From NCBI GenBank assembly GCA_025403435.1, contig JAJQZP010000235.1, forward strand, positions 248,001 through 312,000: a stretch of 64,000 nucleotides of DNA. The letters run 5' to 3'. The notes under the pieces are model-generated. The model saw only the letters and a list, made by a program, of their open reading frames with translations, had not been told where the DNA came from and made no database searches. A program made the translations under genes and the position numbers. Below are positions 34,986 to 47,118 of the stretch, in pieces (position 1 is the first letter of the stretch; each line of letters opens with the position of its first letter). Source of the stretch: Artocarpus heterophyllus. Its lineage: Eukaryota > Streptophyta > Magnoliopsida > Rosales > Moraceae.

Positions 34986-36950
34986 TGTTGGGCTTGGTGC
35001 CGTAAAAGCTGTGACATTGTACATATTGTTAATAAATAAATAAAGTGACATTTATTATTATTTTGGTTGATTATATGTATTATGGATACATTTATAAACA
35101 TTAAGAAAATTCTATGATTATTTATGTGACTATAATTTAGCATATAAATGTTATTTGCTTAGGGATAAAATTTATAGATAATAATCTAAATAGTCCGTAA
35201 TAATTAATTAAAGTTTGGGATCTTTAATTAAAAATTACAAGTACGGTCCAATCTCATCTAAAATGAAATAGTCATTATCCAGACTATTAATGTAGAGACA
35301 TTGGATTGAAGGTACTTTATATAATGAGATTATATAGGATTGGACCAAATAAATTTTGAATCTCTAATAATCATCCGTTACAAATAGAGTATTCAAATTT
35401 ATCACTATGATGATCATATATTTGACAGTCTTAATCCTGAGTATTTATTAGACTCCTATTTATGACATTATGTTTTTTAACTTGCATGATAAGATTTGTC
35501 TAAGCACTAGATTATAACTTAGCATCTTGGAAACATAAAGTAATAAATAGCTAGGAATAATATTATACAGATATGGAATCCATTCCTTCCTTATGGAAGT
35601 TAGAAAAATAGTTCTCTTGAGTGATAATTCAAGGTTTGAACAGTAGAGCGCTCGTTTATAATAAGATTATGAATTAATTGTTCATTAGAGAATTATTGGA
35701 ACTCAAGGATAAAGATGTAATAAGAGAGGTGAACGAAAATTGAACCTAGCTCTTATTATGAACTATTTATGAAGGACTAACTTATATGTAATGATTATAT
35801 CAATGGACTACTCGCTAATTTTCTTTGAGTAATTTTACTATAATCTCAAGAGTTCAGTTTCAGGTTTTTAGTAGAGTAACACTGAAACTAATAAATTTGA
35901 CATATTAATCAAAGAGTTTAATTAATTGTCAAATTTATTGGAGCTTGGGTTATAGGTCCATAGGTCCCCAATACCACCTCTGTAATACTATATTGGATTT
36001 TTGCATAGAATGAATTATACATATTTGATTTGGAATTATTGAATTCTGAATTAATTATTTCACACTTAAATTATTAATGTGACATAGAAAAATGTTCTCC
36101 GTGACATATAATGTAATGTGATAAATGTTGTCACATTTAACTAGGCATTAGTTAATTAATTAATTGGTTAATTTTAAAATCTATTCTTAAATAAATGTGA
36201 TTTATTTTTGAATTTAGATTTAGAAATATATATATATATATGGTTTTGAACCAAATCTTTTTTATATATATATAATATTTATATATATATATTAATATAA
36301 TATTAAAAAAAAGAAGCCAAACGTAACAGGTTGTTACGTTTCACGTTTTTTAACATTTATATCTGTGTGTGTGTGAGATAAACGGATCACTTTGTAGTGA
36401 TTCGGGAAAGAAAAAAAAAAGGAAAGGAAAAGAAAGGGGAAAATAAAAGGTTACAATTATGCAAAATATATCATTTCCCCATATATCTAATATGGTAGTT
36501 ATTTCAAATTGGAAATCAATTGAAAAATTTACTAATAGCTCAGATATAAAAAGGGAGAGATAACAGTTATCTCTCCAGTTTTTTTTTTTTCATTCACACA
36601 ACTTTTGTAGAATACTCAGAGAGAAAAACTAAGAGTTCTTCTCCGAAAAAAAAAGAGTCTACTATCTCATGTGTTGAGTACATAGCAGATTCAAAAAAGT
36701 GTGAGAAAAATTATTCTTGCAGTTTAACGCCTACTCGTCTTTCCATTGGTGTGGAGGCCTGGATTGGAAGATCGTGGTGTCAAAGAGGAAAGCTAGGATA
36801 CCCTGATAGTCTTTCAAAAAGGTTTGTAAAATTACATAAAGCTTTCTATAATTAAAATTATATATGTATTCTCGATGAACAAAGTTTTCATAAAATTTAT
36901 GTTTGTCAACGATCCGTTCATTCCGCTGCATTTCATATTTAATTCCAACA
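34986..36950 (+). repeat. Copia B 3' LTR
   Basis: Runs from TGTTGGGCTTGGTGCC to AATTCCAACA and is followed by the GAGAA target duplication. Confidence 0.93.
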
Positions 36951-36955
36951 GAGAA

Positions 36956-38685
36956 TTTGTGAACTATTTTAAGGTTTCTTTCTTTGGTTGTATAAATAAA
37001 CTTTGGGACATAATATGAGCATAATTTTAATGCTATTCAAGAATAGGAATCATAGAAAAATGATCTAATAAAAAGGAATTTGGTTGTTGGAATGAAAAGT
37101 TTTGGAATTATATGACTTTTAGAGAATTTGGGGTTGATTTGTGGTTTTGTGAATACCCTAAACTTTTATTTTTGTTTGTAGGTTATTTTGATGATTTTTA
37201 AGCTTTAAGGAGCGTTAAAAATTAAGGGAAATGCTACCCAAATTCTAAGAAAATGTTTTGAGCTATTTAGAAACCGAAAGTCCACTTTTAACCTTAAAAC
37301 TAACTAGTTTTGCTATGTTACCAGTGTTCATATTTTTTAATATTTTAATAGACTTTTGGGATTGAGTTTAATATTTTATCCTCTACATTACATGAATTTA
37401 TGAGTTTTACTAAAATTGTTATTCTTAGTAATATTTTTATAAGCTAAGTTCTTTACTTTGATTAGAACATACAAGGAAGTGTTAAGGGGTTTAAAAGTAG
37501 AATATCTAGTTCTAGTTTTCACTACCTTTCCTATTGTTTAATATGGTTGCAACTATAAGGTTATAAATGACATATTTGTAGGGACTTAGTCTTTCTTTTG
37601 TTTAAGATTGATTTTAAACTTGGAATGAGCTCATTAACACTTAAGTAACTAGTATATGTTTATTGGGTTATAACGAAATATAAACACCTATTTTTAGAAG
37701 GATTTGACACCGGATCTGAAGAAGAAAACCCTAACAATAGTTTACATTACTCCATAATATGGGGTAAGTAGAATTTCACTTGTATCACCATATATTTTGT
37801 ATATGTTTGTATTTATGGTTATGACTTTATGGAGCATAAGTAACATGAGCATGCTTTGATTTTGAGCATTATGCAAGCATGCATTATATGTTAGAGACAT
37901 TGTACCCAAAATGTTATTTAAAAGTTGAAGCATATAGGAAGAATTTTTATTAGGTTTTATGGGTTACTTGTGACAAGATGATATATTTCAAGGAGTTAGT
38001 CTAGATGGAGGCTGTTCCACTGTATTGTCTCGATAAAGGCTTACAATTTTGATATGTTGTCTTGACAAAGACTTATGGACCCTATTATTATCTCTATGGA
38101 AACTGTCTCGATGGGGACTTGTGGTGTGGGAAGCCACACGATGACATTAATGTTCTAAAGGAATTGATGGAAGGAACCTAACTGTTACAGGAAGCCCTAA
38201 AGAAAAATCGTGTGCACATTATGTTTTATACAAAACAGATGCAATGTAAGTTTTCAACGAAAAGAAAAGCATAACTTATATGGGATCATTCATGGCATAG
38301 TCATTCATGTTACACATTAGTAGTAGGATGCTAGGTAGTTAGCTGGCACTCTTCTCTAAACCTATGGATTTGTGTATATGGACAAAGTCGACTTGTTTTG
38401 GGTCTTTTTACTACAACTTCTTTTTGAATGCTTTTAGAGGCTGTAGTCCTGACATGATTGATTTTATTTTGAGATTTGAATTATATTGTGAATATAACAA
38501 CAGCCAGTTTAAGTTTGTAAAGTAAAGTTATAGTCTAGCTATATAAAGAATTTAAAAGGTTCAAATTTTCTCGCATTTTTATATGAACCTTATATACTTA
38601 ATATTATAACTATAAATAATTAAGAGTAATAACACTTTATATCAGTATGTTATGTATTTTAAATTCATATTAAGTGGGTGTTACA
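36956..38685 (-). repeat. Older LTR-type remnant ending ...GGGTGTTACA
   Basis: There is no coding frame. The right edge GTGGGTGTTACA at 38685 looks like the end of a gypsy LTR in minus orientation, as at 27202. Words such as TCTCGATGGGGACTTGTGG near 38105 recall the GGGGACATCAAGCCCC block of the gypsy LTRs only loosely. The left boundary was not found, because the sequence is interrupted by copia B. Confidence 0.35.
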
Positions 38686-38956
38686 ACAAAGATGGCTTTT
38701 TTCGATGAACTTGCAACTAGAGCAATGGAAAAGCTTAGATCGAATATGAGAGATCTCGACGAAGAGCTTTTATTGCTAGGAATCGAATATGACTTCAGAT
38801 TGCTATAGATCAGGAGAGAAGATTAGAGCAGGGGTATTTCTAGCTTTTTAAAAATTTTGTTGCAAAATATGCTATTAACTTCAATCTCAAAAGTTATGCT
38901 ATTAATTTTCCTGTATAGTTATGCTATCTTTCTCTCTCTCCCTTCTATATAAGGGA

Positions 38957-41500
38957 GATGGCAGTTAAGAAATGGCTGATGGCATTGAAACTGGATATAA
39001 GCAAAGCATATGACCGAGTGGGGTGGTCATTTCTTTAAGCTGTCATGGCGAGGATGGTTTTTCCAAACAAATGGATAGAACGGGTTTTGGATTGTGTCTC
39101 TACAGCTTGGTTCTCTTTCTTAATAAATGGCCACCCGAAAGAAATAGTTGGTCCCGATCAAGGATTAAGACAAGGGTGTCCATTGTCTCCTTACTTATTC
39201 CTCCTTTGTGCAAAAGGCTTTTTTGGCCTACTCCGTAAAGCAGATGAGTTCTGTAGCTTGGAAGGAGTAGTGTGTGCTTGTAGGCGTCCCCGTTCTAATT
39301 ACCTCCTCTTTACAAATAATAATATAATTTTTTGTAAAGCAGATAAATATAGCTGTAATTCCATTAAAGAGGTCCTTGCAAAGTATGAGAAGGCTTCAGC
39401 CGGGGTAAGTCTTCAAGTTCTAAAAATTGGCTGTAAGTTTTAGTCCTAACTTTGATATGCCAATGCAGGAATTTATACTTGATCTTCTTTAAATATCGCG
39501 GGATGCCTCTCATGATTCCTACTTGGGATTGCCTTCTTTTATTGGCCAAAATAAGAGGAGGATCTTTAATTCTATTAAAGAAGGAGTTTGGAAGAAATTA
39601 CAAATACGGAAAAGTAAAATGTTTTCGATTGAAGGAAAAAAAGTGCTCATTAAGGCAGTGGCCCAAGCGACTCCACTTATGCCATGAGAGTTTTCAAGCT
39701 TCCTTCCACTTTATGTGATGATCTCCAATTACTCATCTTGAGGTTTTAGTGCGGTGTGGCAAGGATTGTTGGAAAAAAATGGTTAACAACCATTTTAAGG
39801 CCTAATTTTAGTAGGACCCATTTTGTAAAAGTAACGGGTCTTAACTTTGTCGTGAGGAAATCGAAATCATATATTTATATGTTCAAAATAATAACAAAGG
39901 TGATGGGAAAATTGATGCTCAAAGTGTACTAATTAACATTTGGATTTTATTGAAAAAAGCCTAAATGTAGAGTCCCATATTAGTTAGGCATTAAAACTTG
40001 ATATGGTTTTTAATAGGTTACATTTTTGTGATTGGGTAAGATGTTGCACCTCAGAGGCTCTCTCAGGCGCAAGGGGGTGCAGAGCCTAATGTGTACACGC
40101 ACGACATGGGCGACTTGAGTGCTGGGTTTGTGTATACACTCATAATACAATGGTTTGTAACCATCAGAATTAAGATGGTATTAACCAAGCTCATAAAACC
40201 TGAGATTAAGTATTGTCTTTGTTACAAACAAACACAAAGCTTCTTTTTCGAGTGCTAGGAAAGCGTGAGCCAGGGATTTCGAGATATAGAGGCTTTCAAT
40301 AAAGCCTTGGTAGTGAAACAAGGATGGCACATTTTGACATGTCCTAATTCCCTTTTGGCCTGGGTTTTAAAAAGCGAAATATTTCAGTAATTCTTCCTTC
40401 TTGAAGTCCACTATGTCCCATAACCCGTCCTTTATATGGCGTAGTATCATGTGGGGTCGAGAGCTTCTAAAAAAAGGTGTGAGATGTTGAATAAAAGATG
40501 GTCAGAATTTTCGTGTCTTCCATGATACATGGATACCTTGCCCCTCGTCCTTTCGTTCAATTATGGTTTCTAATCAAGAGAAAGAGGCTTTGAAAGTGGC
40601 AGATTTGCTCAAGAATAGTACTTGGAATGAAGTCAAATTTGCAATCGTCTTTAGGGCATTGATCATGATGCTATTTTAGCATTCCTCTTGGCCATTACGA
40701 TGATAGGGGGCATGCACTTGGTTATATCAGGTTATAAGCTGGAAATGGCAAATCAAATGGTGGTTAGCCGTTCGAATATTGGAGTTGATCACAAATGGTG
40801 GACCCGAATGTGGAAACTCAAAGTCCCCAGTAAAGTGAAAATTAATATTTGGCGTGCCTTCAATAATGGTATTCCGTCTCGAGCTGAATTGATTAAGAGA
40901 GGTGTCAAGTGTAATCCTAGATGCCCCAGATGCAGAGAAGAAATAGAGTCCACAAGTCATTCATTGTGGTACCGTCAGGCGGCGGAAGATATATGGAGGA
41001 GATGTTGTGTGTGGCACAAACTGAGTAAATTCCGAGGTGGGCCTTTTGTTGGTCTATGTATTTTTGCAACTGCTTGTTGTGATACACAAGAACTAGAAGT
41101 TTTTTGTATGGGGGCCTGGAGTCTTTGGCTGGACAGAAATGGTTTGGTCTTTCAAAATAAAATAACGGAGCCAGTAGAGGCGGTTAATAGAGCAGGCAGG
41201 ATTTTGGCGATTACCAACGCTGCCAAAGGGCAGAACTGAGCATAATTAGGAGTCCGATTTTGCCAAAACACAGGTGGCTTACTCCCTGTTCTGGTAAGGT
41301 CAAAATCAATGTGGATGCTAGTGTTCATAGAGCGCCTCGGCTGATTGGCGTAGGAGTGGTAATCGAAGATGAGTTTGGGTTAGTTCTTGCGTGTGTAGCT
41401 AAGAGGTTCAGGGGTATTTTTTCTCACATAGCTGAATGTATAGCTGCACGAGGAGTTCTTTTGGTTCAACATCGCAGCTTCCAGAATCAGATGCGGTAAA
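38957..41500 (+). pseudogene. L1-type LINE remnant (reverse transcriptase, zf-RVT, RNase H)
   Basis: 5'-truncated non-LTR retrotransposon. Reverse-transcriptase blocks read LKLDISKAYDRVGWSFL (about 38985), INGHPKEIVGPDQGLRQGCPLSPYLF (39121-39210) and LLFTNNNIIFCKA, where the usual active site is FADD. The zf-RVT region, WKLKVPSKVKINIWRAFNNGIPSRAEL...CPRCREEIEST, starts about 40811. An RNase H fragment with VKINVDASVHRAP starts about 41299. Stops and frameshifts separate the blocks, and an unrelated insertion sits at about 39767-40250. The copy is inactive. Confidence 0.85.
39767..40250. mobile_element. Insertion inside the LINE, LTR-like start
   Basis: LINE coding similarity stops near 39760 and resumes near 40263 ([16 protein letters not shown] block). 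The insert begins TGTTGG and contains GAGTCCCATATTAGTTAGGC, a pattern common in small plant LTRs. Flanks AGGAT (left) and AGGAA (right) would be an imperfect target duplication. The end does not read CA, so classification as a solo LTR is tentative. Confidence 0.4.
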
Positions 41501-41545
41501 TGTGGTTCGCAAGGTCTTAGAGTTTAACACTATTGCAGATGTTTG

Positions 41546-42480
41546 AGCAAAACATTGTTATCCATGAACCAAGAAGAGGACAATGATTTTCTCGAAAGAA
41601 TTAACAATCAATCATTTATAAAAACGTACTGCAACCAAATTCCATCAATTAGAATAAGTTTTACGAAATTGAGAAAGGAAGGAAGAATCTATGGAACCAA
41701 GAATCGATTAACACAAGCATATTAAGTAATCTCCTTTTCACAATCTTCCTCAATGTTTGAAAAATCGTTATCATTTTTCTCACAAGGATAAGGCCAAACT
41801 AAGTTACTGTTCTTTTCAACCAACCAACCAACCAACTAACCAGTCGTGGTTTTTTTTTTTTTTTTGAACTCATCTGATTGAGTATGCTTTTCTTTTTTGG
41901 TTATTTACCTTTTTTTTATATCTTATATTTTAGATTTATACAAGCAACATATATGTCGACAAATTTATATTTTAAAATTAAATTTAATATATAAAATTAT
42001 ATATTTTTCTAATTAATCTTCGCTTTTGGTTTAAAAAATTATTTAAAATATCTTTAAATAAAAAAAAGGATAACATAAAAACTTAAAAAAATTATACTAG
42101 GGTTTTTATTTTTAAAAATCTATAGAATACCGTAAAAAGTGGTTTGTGTGTTTTTATTTTTGTTTTCTTTTTATTTTTTGAAAGTTTTAATTTGTTTTTC
42201 TTTTATGTTAAAGATAATTTTATCATTTTAAAGGTTAAAATTAACTAAAATAAAGTATAAATTTATGTATTATATATATAATCTAAATATATATATTCGA
42301 TAAGATCGAAAATTAAATATATAGTTTTTAAATTAACTTAAAACAAAGTCATAAAAAGGTCTTCTTTTTTTTTCAGGTCTCATGTGGGGACAATGAAGTC
42401 TTTTTACAATAATAGTGTTTTGGGTAAAATAAATGACAAAGAAAATTTGTTTTGCCCTCTATGAGAGGGTTAATTCTTTA
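41546..42480. other. AT-rich intergenic DNA upstream of bL17m
   Basis: Long T and A runs and low-complexity AT sequence. No gene seen. Confidence 0.6.
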
Positions 42481-42533
42481 ACGAGGTGTCACGTCGATCG
42501 GAGATTACCTTTCTTTCTTAGTTCTTGGTTGTT

Positions 42534-42542
42534 CTAGGGTTT
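42534..42542 (+). promoter_or_regulatory. telo-box (CTAGGGTTT) in the bL17m 5' region
   Basis: The complement reads AAACCCTAG. It lies 54 bases before the ATG, probably in the 5' UTR or next to the transcription start, as is common for plant ribosomal-protein genes. Inferred from sequence alone. Confidence 0.5.
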
Positions 42543-42595
42543 TTGGTTGTTCTTTGTTTGTGAGTGTTGAGATCGGAATAGAGAAATAGAGGAGA

Positions 42596-44261
42596 ATGAC
42601 CAAGTTCAGGAAGCTAGGGCGGCCCACTGGTCATCGCATGTCCATGCTCAGGTCAGCTCTTCTCAGCTCTGCCTTTTCTTTTTCTTTCTCTCTTTTTTTG
42701 GTTTGGTTTTTGATTGACAAAAACAAAAAATTTCTTTTTTTTTTTTTTCCTTTTTGTTTAGAACAATGGTTTCGCAGCTGGTGAAGCACGAGCGCATTGA
42801 AACTACTGTTGCCAAGGTACTCTTCTTCTATTTTATTTTATTTAGGTGATTCAAGAATGTATGCAAACTAATTCACTAATTGGTCGTGAAGAAGGACTTG
42901 AAATTGTTTGTTGCTGTATTATGCATTTTGCAGGCGAAAGAGATTCGACGCTTAGCTGATAATATGGTCCAACTTGGGAAAGAGGTATGTGATTAGATGA
43001 TATTCTGATATTTGGTTCAATACTTGCTTTTTGATTTTATTTTGTGATTTTATGTTGCTTTTGAAAGCATTCTTCCTCGTATCATAATCATATGACCAAC
43101 CCTTAATGTAATCACAGTTTAAACACAATTTTAACTGAAAACTTATCCTCCTCATCAAAACTCGACTGCACCACTCAACTTATTCAACACCCAGAATGGA
43201 AATAATGTGTCTTTTGCTTCAAGGAATCAACGTTGTTAAGAGTTGAAAACAGATACATACATTCGTGTTGAAAAATTAAAATCGATGAAGCTTGGAACCT
43301 CACTTCGCACTCTTTTTACTGGGGAAACTTTCGCAGAAGCATTTTTTACCTTACAGTTACAGATGAATGTAAATTCAAAATAAGCAGTGGTTATATTATT
43401 CATGATGATTAAGATGGTATGCCAGTACTTATGTGTTAGTATTCAAGTGGAAAGAGTATTTTTTTTTTCTTAAATAAACGGGGAGTTGTCTTAACATCAA
43501 TCTGTTGACTTTCAAAATGATCACAGGGCTCTTTGTGTGCTGCTAGGCGTGCTGCTGCTTTTGTGCGAGGAGATGATGTCCTTCACAAGCTATTTACAGA
43601 ACTGGCCTACCGATACAAGTAAACGTCATGCTTTTTGTTTTTTACCATCTTATCTTTATGATTATTATGCTGATTAGTTTTTGCATTGCAGAGATAGAGC
43701 AGGTGGATACACTAGATTGCTCCGGACTCGTATAAGAGTTGGTGATGCTGCACCAATGGCTTATATTGAGTAAGACCATTATCCATCATTGATGTTCTTG
43801 TTTAATTCATATATGTGTTCTACAATCTTATCTGGGTATAGCTATGTTTCTTCTTTTTTTTTCTTTCAAATGGACTGTGATACTTGTGACTGTTTGGATA
43901 AGGCCAAATTTTTGGGCCCTCTTTGGGTGTCGATAAATCCTTCCTTTAAGGATTTCTCTCTTTCTTTTGTTATGTTGAGTGGTGTAGTTGTTTGCTTTAG
44001 CCCGTTAGATGTGTCTTCTATCTCTACAGTTCATTGACTGATTTTGGTTTGTTTTGTTTCATGGCTGAGTTTGGCCTGCATTTTAAATATCTATTCTTCT
44101 GCTTGTGTAGGTTTATTGACAGAGAAAATGAACTAAGACAATCGAAACCCCCAGCACCTCAACCATCCCAAAGAGCTCCCCTGGATCCTTGGACAAGGTC
44201 CAAGCTGTGCAAACAGTATGCTCCTCCGAAAGAAGAAAAAAGCTCCGAGGATGAGAATTGA
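42596..44261 (+). CDS. bL17m: Mitochondrial large-subunit ribosomal protein bL17 (L17), 6 exons
   Basis: Protein of the bacterial-type large subunit near the exit-tunnel rim; plant nuclear copies of this type serve mitochondrial ribosomes. The exons are 42596-42651, 42762-42816, 42934-42984, 43527-43618, 43692-43769 and 44111-44261. All introns are GT-AG, and the joins restore AGA, AAA and GAG codons exactly. Total 483 nt, 160 aa, stop TGA at 44259-44261. The L17 signature is at the N-terminus: [19 protein letters not shown], then [20 protein letters not shown], and [26 protein letters not shown]. The last ~45 residues form a polar tail ending EEKSSEDEN. There is no obvious cleavable presequence, as in bacterial L17, so the targeting signal may be internal. 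Function rests on family recognition. Confidence 0.93.
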
Positions 44262-44830
44262 CCAGAAGTTTTTGGAGTTCATTTTTCATACCTTGTCTGG
44301 AATAGCTTCCCTTTTTTGGAATCGATAAACTACAAAGTCTCAATTAAAAGCGTTACATTGTAATTCTGAAATTGTCTTCCATTTTCCAATGTTTAATAAG
44401 CATTTCAATTGATGATGTATATGTGCATATATTGATTCCATTTCCATGCAACTTCGGGGTTAAAGTTGGATAAAGGATTTAAATGCAACAGAAAGGCCTA
44501 ACCATGGTGCTGGACCTGTTGGTTTTTGCTTCTTTGTGATTCAGGGTCAGAAATATATAGAGAGATTAATTTATAACAGGTTTGAAGCTCCACTTGTTGT
44601 TTCGAAGATAAACCGGTGCCGATCCGAGTCTATCTAAAGAAGCCATTATCAGGCATTGCATACAAAGGTTAGGGTCTGAACCTTTTTCTCCTCCTTGTCC
44701 CCTGCATTAGGCGGCTTGGTTTTTGTTACCTATGCTTTTTGAAACATTGAAATTAGACTTTTCTAAGCTACTTATATGCTTTGCGGGGATTTAAATAGAT
44801 TTTTAATAGACTTAGAATGAGCAGTCAAAC
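44262..44830. other. 3' UTR of bL17m and intergenic DNA
   Basis: AATAAGC/AATTAAA-like words at 44340-44400 could serve polyadenylation. No further gene seen. Confidence 0.4.
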
Positions 44831-44879
44831 ATGATGGTGCATGATGCCAATAGAAAAGAAAATTAAATGGATAATAAAA

Positions 44880-45720
44880 CATGATTTACGGTGGGCAGAA
44901 AAAGGAGTCGAAGGTTTGACGCGGTTCAGCTGGTAGGCCACGTCCACGGTTAGAGGGCAACAATAAACTTTTACCATGTAAAAGTTGAATTGTACAAAAG
45001 GTGATTGGATTGAAGAAAATTTTTACTCAAAATGTCCTCGCATGAAACTCCTTACTCTTGCAACTTGAACCAAAGAGTATTCCCTGAATTTGGAAACCGA
45101 TTTCTCTCGACCTTGGCCTTGCACCGAGACTTGCTTGCTTCGGTTGTGCTTCCAAATGCCGAGGCCTTGGTCAAGCCTTGCCCTTTGTGATGCCCAAGGA
45201 GCAAAATGGCCTTTCTTCAACTGATGGGTTGATTATGCAAAAACCAGAAGTCGACTATTTCCTAACCGTCACAATCGTGGCTCTTCAATCAACCACGATA
45301 AAAGATCACACTTGTTGGGCAGGGCATGTTGAGCCGAGAGAAAATCATCTCGCAACTATCTGCCTATATATCAATTTGCTTTGCCAATGACATCCAACTA
45401 TGGTGGGTTGGGCGGGAGAGGTGGTTTGCTATTTTATTCTTGCACCATGTGGCACATGACAGGGAGAGTGTTTCAATTGCTAAATTATAATGTTTGCATA
45501 TGTCAAATAAGGAATCCAAGAAAACACTAGCATTTTTAAATTGTGAGAGTGGATTCTTGTGAACCTCCTCTAGTCCATGTGTTACCTCCTCTAGTCCATG
45601 TGTTTGAGATGGTTTCCACCAAAAAAAGAAAAATGACATTACCTTGAGAGTTATAAAATGGGGCTCTTTCACCCATCCAAATTCCAAACCATGTAACAGA
45701 ATACCCTCACAAAGTAATAC
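44880..45720. repeat. Probable LTR-type repeat fragment
   Basis: The block TTTGACGCGGTTCAGCTGG...GGCCACGTCCACGG is typical of wording found in plant LTRs, and no intact gene is present. A 21-bp unit, ACCTCCTCTAGTCCATGTGTT, is duplicated in tandem at about 45562-45603. Boundaries and partner LTR were not found. Confidence 0.3.
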
Positions 45721-47082
45721 CCCATCACTATCCTAGAATAGATGCTTAGCCCTTTCTTATTGGTGCTCACCAATTTACCAATTTCACCAACTTTTGTCCA
45801 CGTCCAAACTTACTATATGTCTTCTCTTTATAATTAGGTGCATTTATCACGTTTTATCGTGACAACATAGATGTTACACACTCTACTTCTAATGCTCTTT
45901 TTTTTTCCTCTTTTTATTCACCAACTCTAAATTGTACAATGAATACTTATACAATTGAGCACTTGAAACAGCATGTCATCAAGTATTGAAGAAGAAACAA
46001 ATTTCAGAGAATTCTAAGTGCCAATTCCCTTATCAAACGTGGTCCTCAAAGGGACCGCAAAACATCGTTAAAATGAAACTAAACCACAAAAAGAAGAAAG
46101 CAATGCTAAGTTTTGGGTCAAGGTTGCTTCCTCATGAATAATGACAAATATATGTGGGAAGCTTTGGCTCATACATAAGCCAACAAGAAAAAGTCTCGCC
46201 TTTCGGTTTCTTGGCTTCCAATGCAATAAATATCCGGACATACAAGTCCTACAATATTTTTAATTCTTTTTTTCTTGTCCCTTTTTTTTTAAAAAAAAAG
46301 TCACACCTCAACTATTATATGATATCATATTACAAACTATATATACAAGTCCTACATATTACAAACTATATGTAGATATATTAAGGTAAGATTATTGTTG
46401 TGACAAAGTTGCATGAGATGGAGTAAGAAAGAGATACTTGGCGATGGGTGCACGGTTTCCATCAAGACAGTGACAGTACACAACAAGTCCTTCCCAATAT
46501 ATAATATTAACTTTGCTTTGTCACCACAAATATTTCTGCAATGCAGTTATCCAACTGCCACGTGTCCCTCTAGGCTTATCCAGCATTTTTGTTGGTGCTG
46601 CCAATTTAAAGTTAAAGCTTCCTAGCTTCATGATTGTATCTGTGATAATAAAGCTTTGTAATTAGGCTCTTATAGCCTTTCTAATGAGATTACACTTTTT
46701 GTTTGATGTGCTGATTGTTCAACATCCTTCCCTTAAATTTGATTCCAGAGAAGAACCAAAAGTAGGAAATTTGTCATATCGTTTGTGTATTTGATTGTGA
46801 TGTTTGTTTTACTTTTGTTTTTTTAGTCCAAAACGTAGATTGCCATATTGAGTTCTTTTAAAAAAACATGAAATTGAAAAGATTTTGATCAATATTGGTA
46901 ATCCTTTTTTTTTTTTTTTCAGTTATTATTTCTCGTTAAGGATGTAATTCTGAGCATTTATTGTTGTTATTGCCTTGTGTTTGGTGAAATAGTCTTTGAA
47001 AATGTCCTTAAACCAAAAGCACTTCTCACTAATTGATATTGCTTATTAAATCAGAAAAACAAAGGATAGGTGAAAAACACAA

Positions 47083-47118
<36 letters not shown>

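Larger units (their letters stand above)
27453..36950 (+). mobile_element. Copia B: full-length but decayed Ty1/copia retrotransposon
   Basis: 9,498 bp with a 5-bp target duplication GAGAA (27448-27452 and 36951-36955), TG...CA LTRs of 1,969 and 1,965 bp, a primer-binding site, a polypurine tract and a gag-pol relic on the plus strand. It belongs to a family distinct from copia A (different LTR sequence), although the proteins are clearly related. Its coding region has stops and frameshifts throughout, so it is dead. Confidence 0.93.

Noticed and set aside
45364..45687. 107-codon minus-strand frame
   Set aside because: It includes a translated tandem repeat (THGLEEV twice) and a poly-Phe run from an A-tract; it lies in a likely LTR fragment and no family was recognised.
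46559..46564. G-box CACGTG
   Set aside because: A single palindromic hexamer 2.2 kb upstream of GUX1 with no neighbouring elements; expected by chance at this scale.
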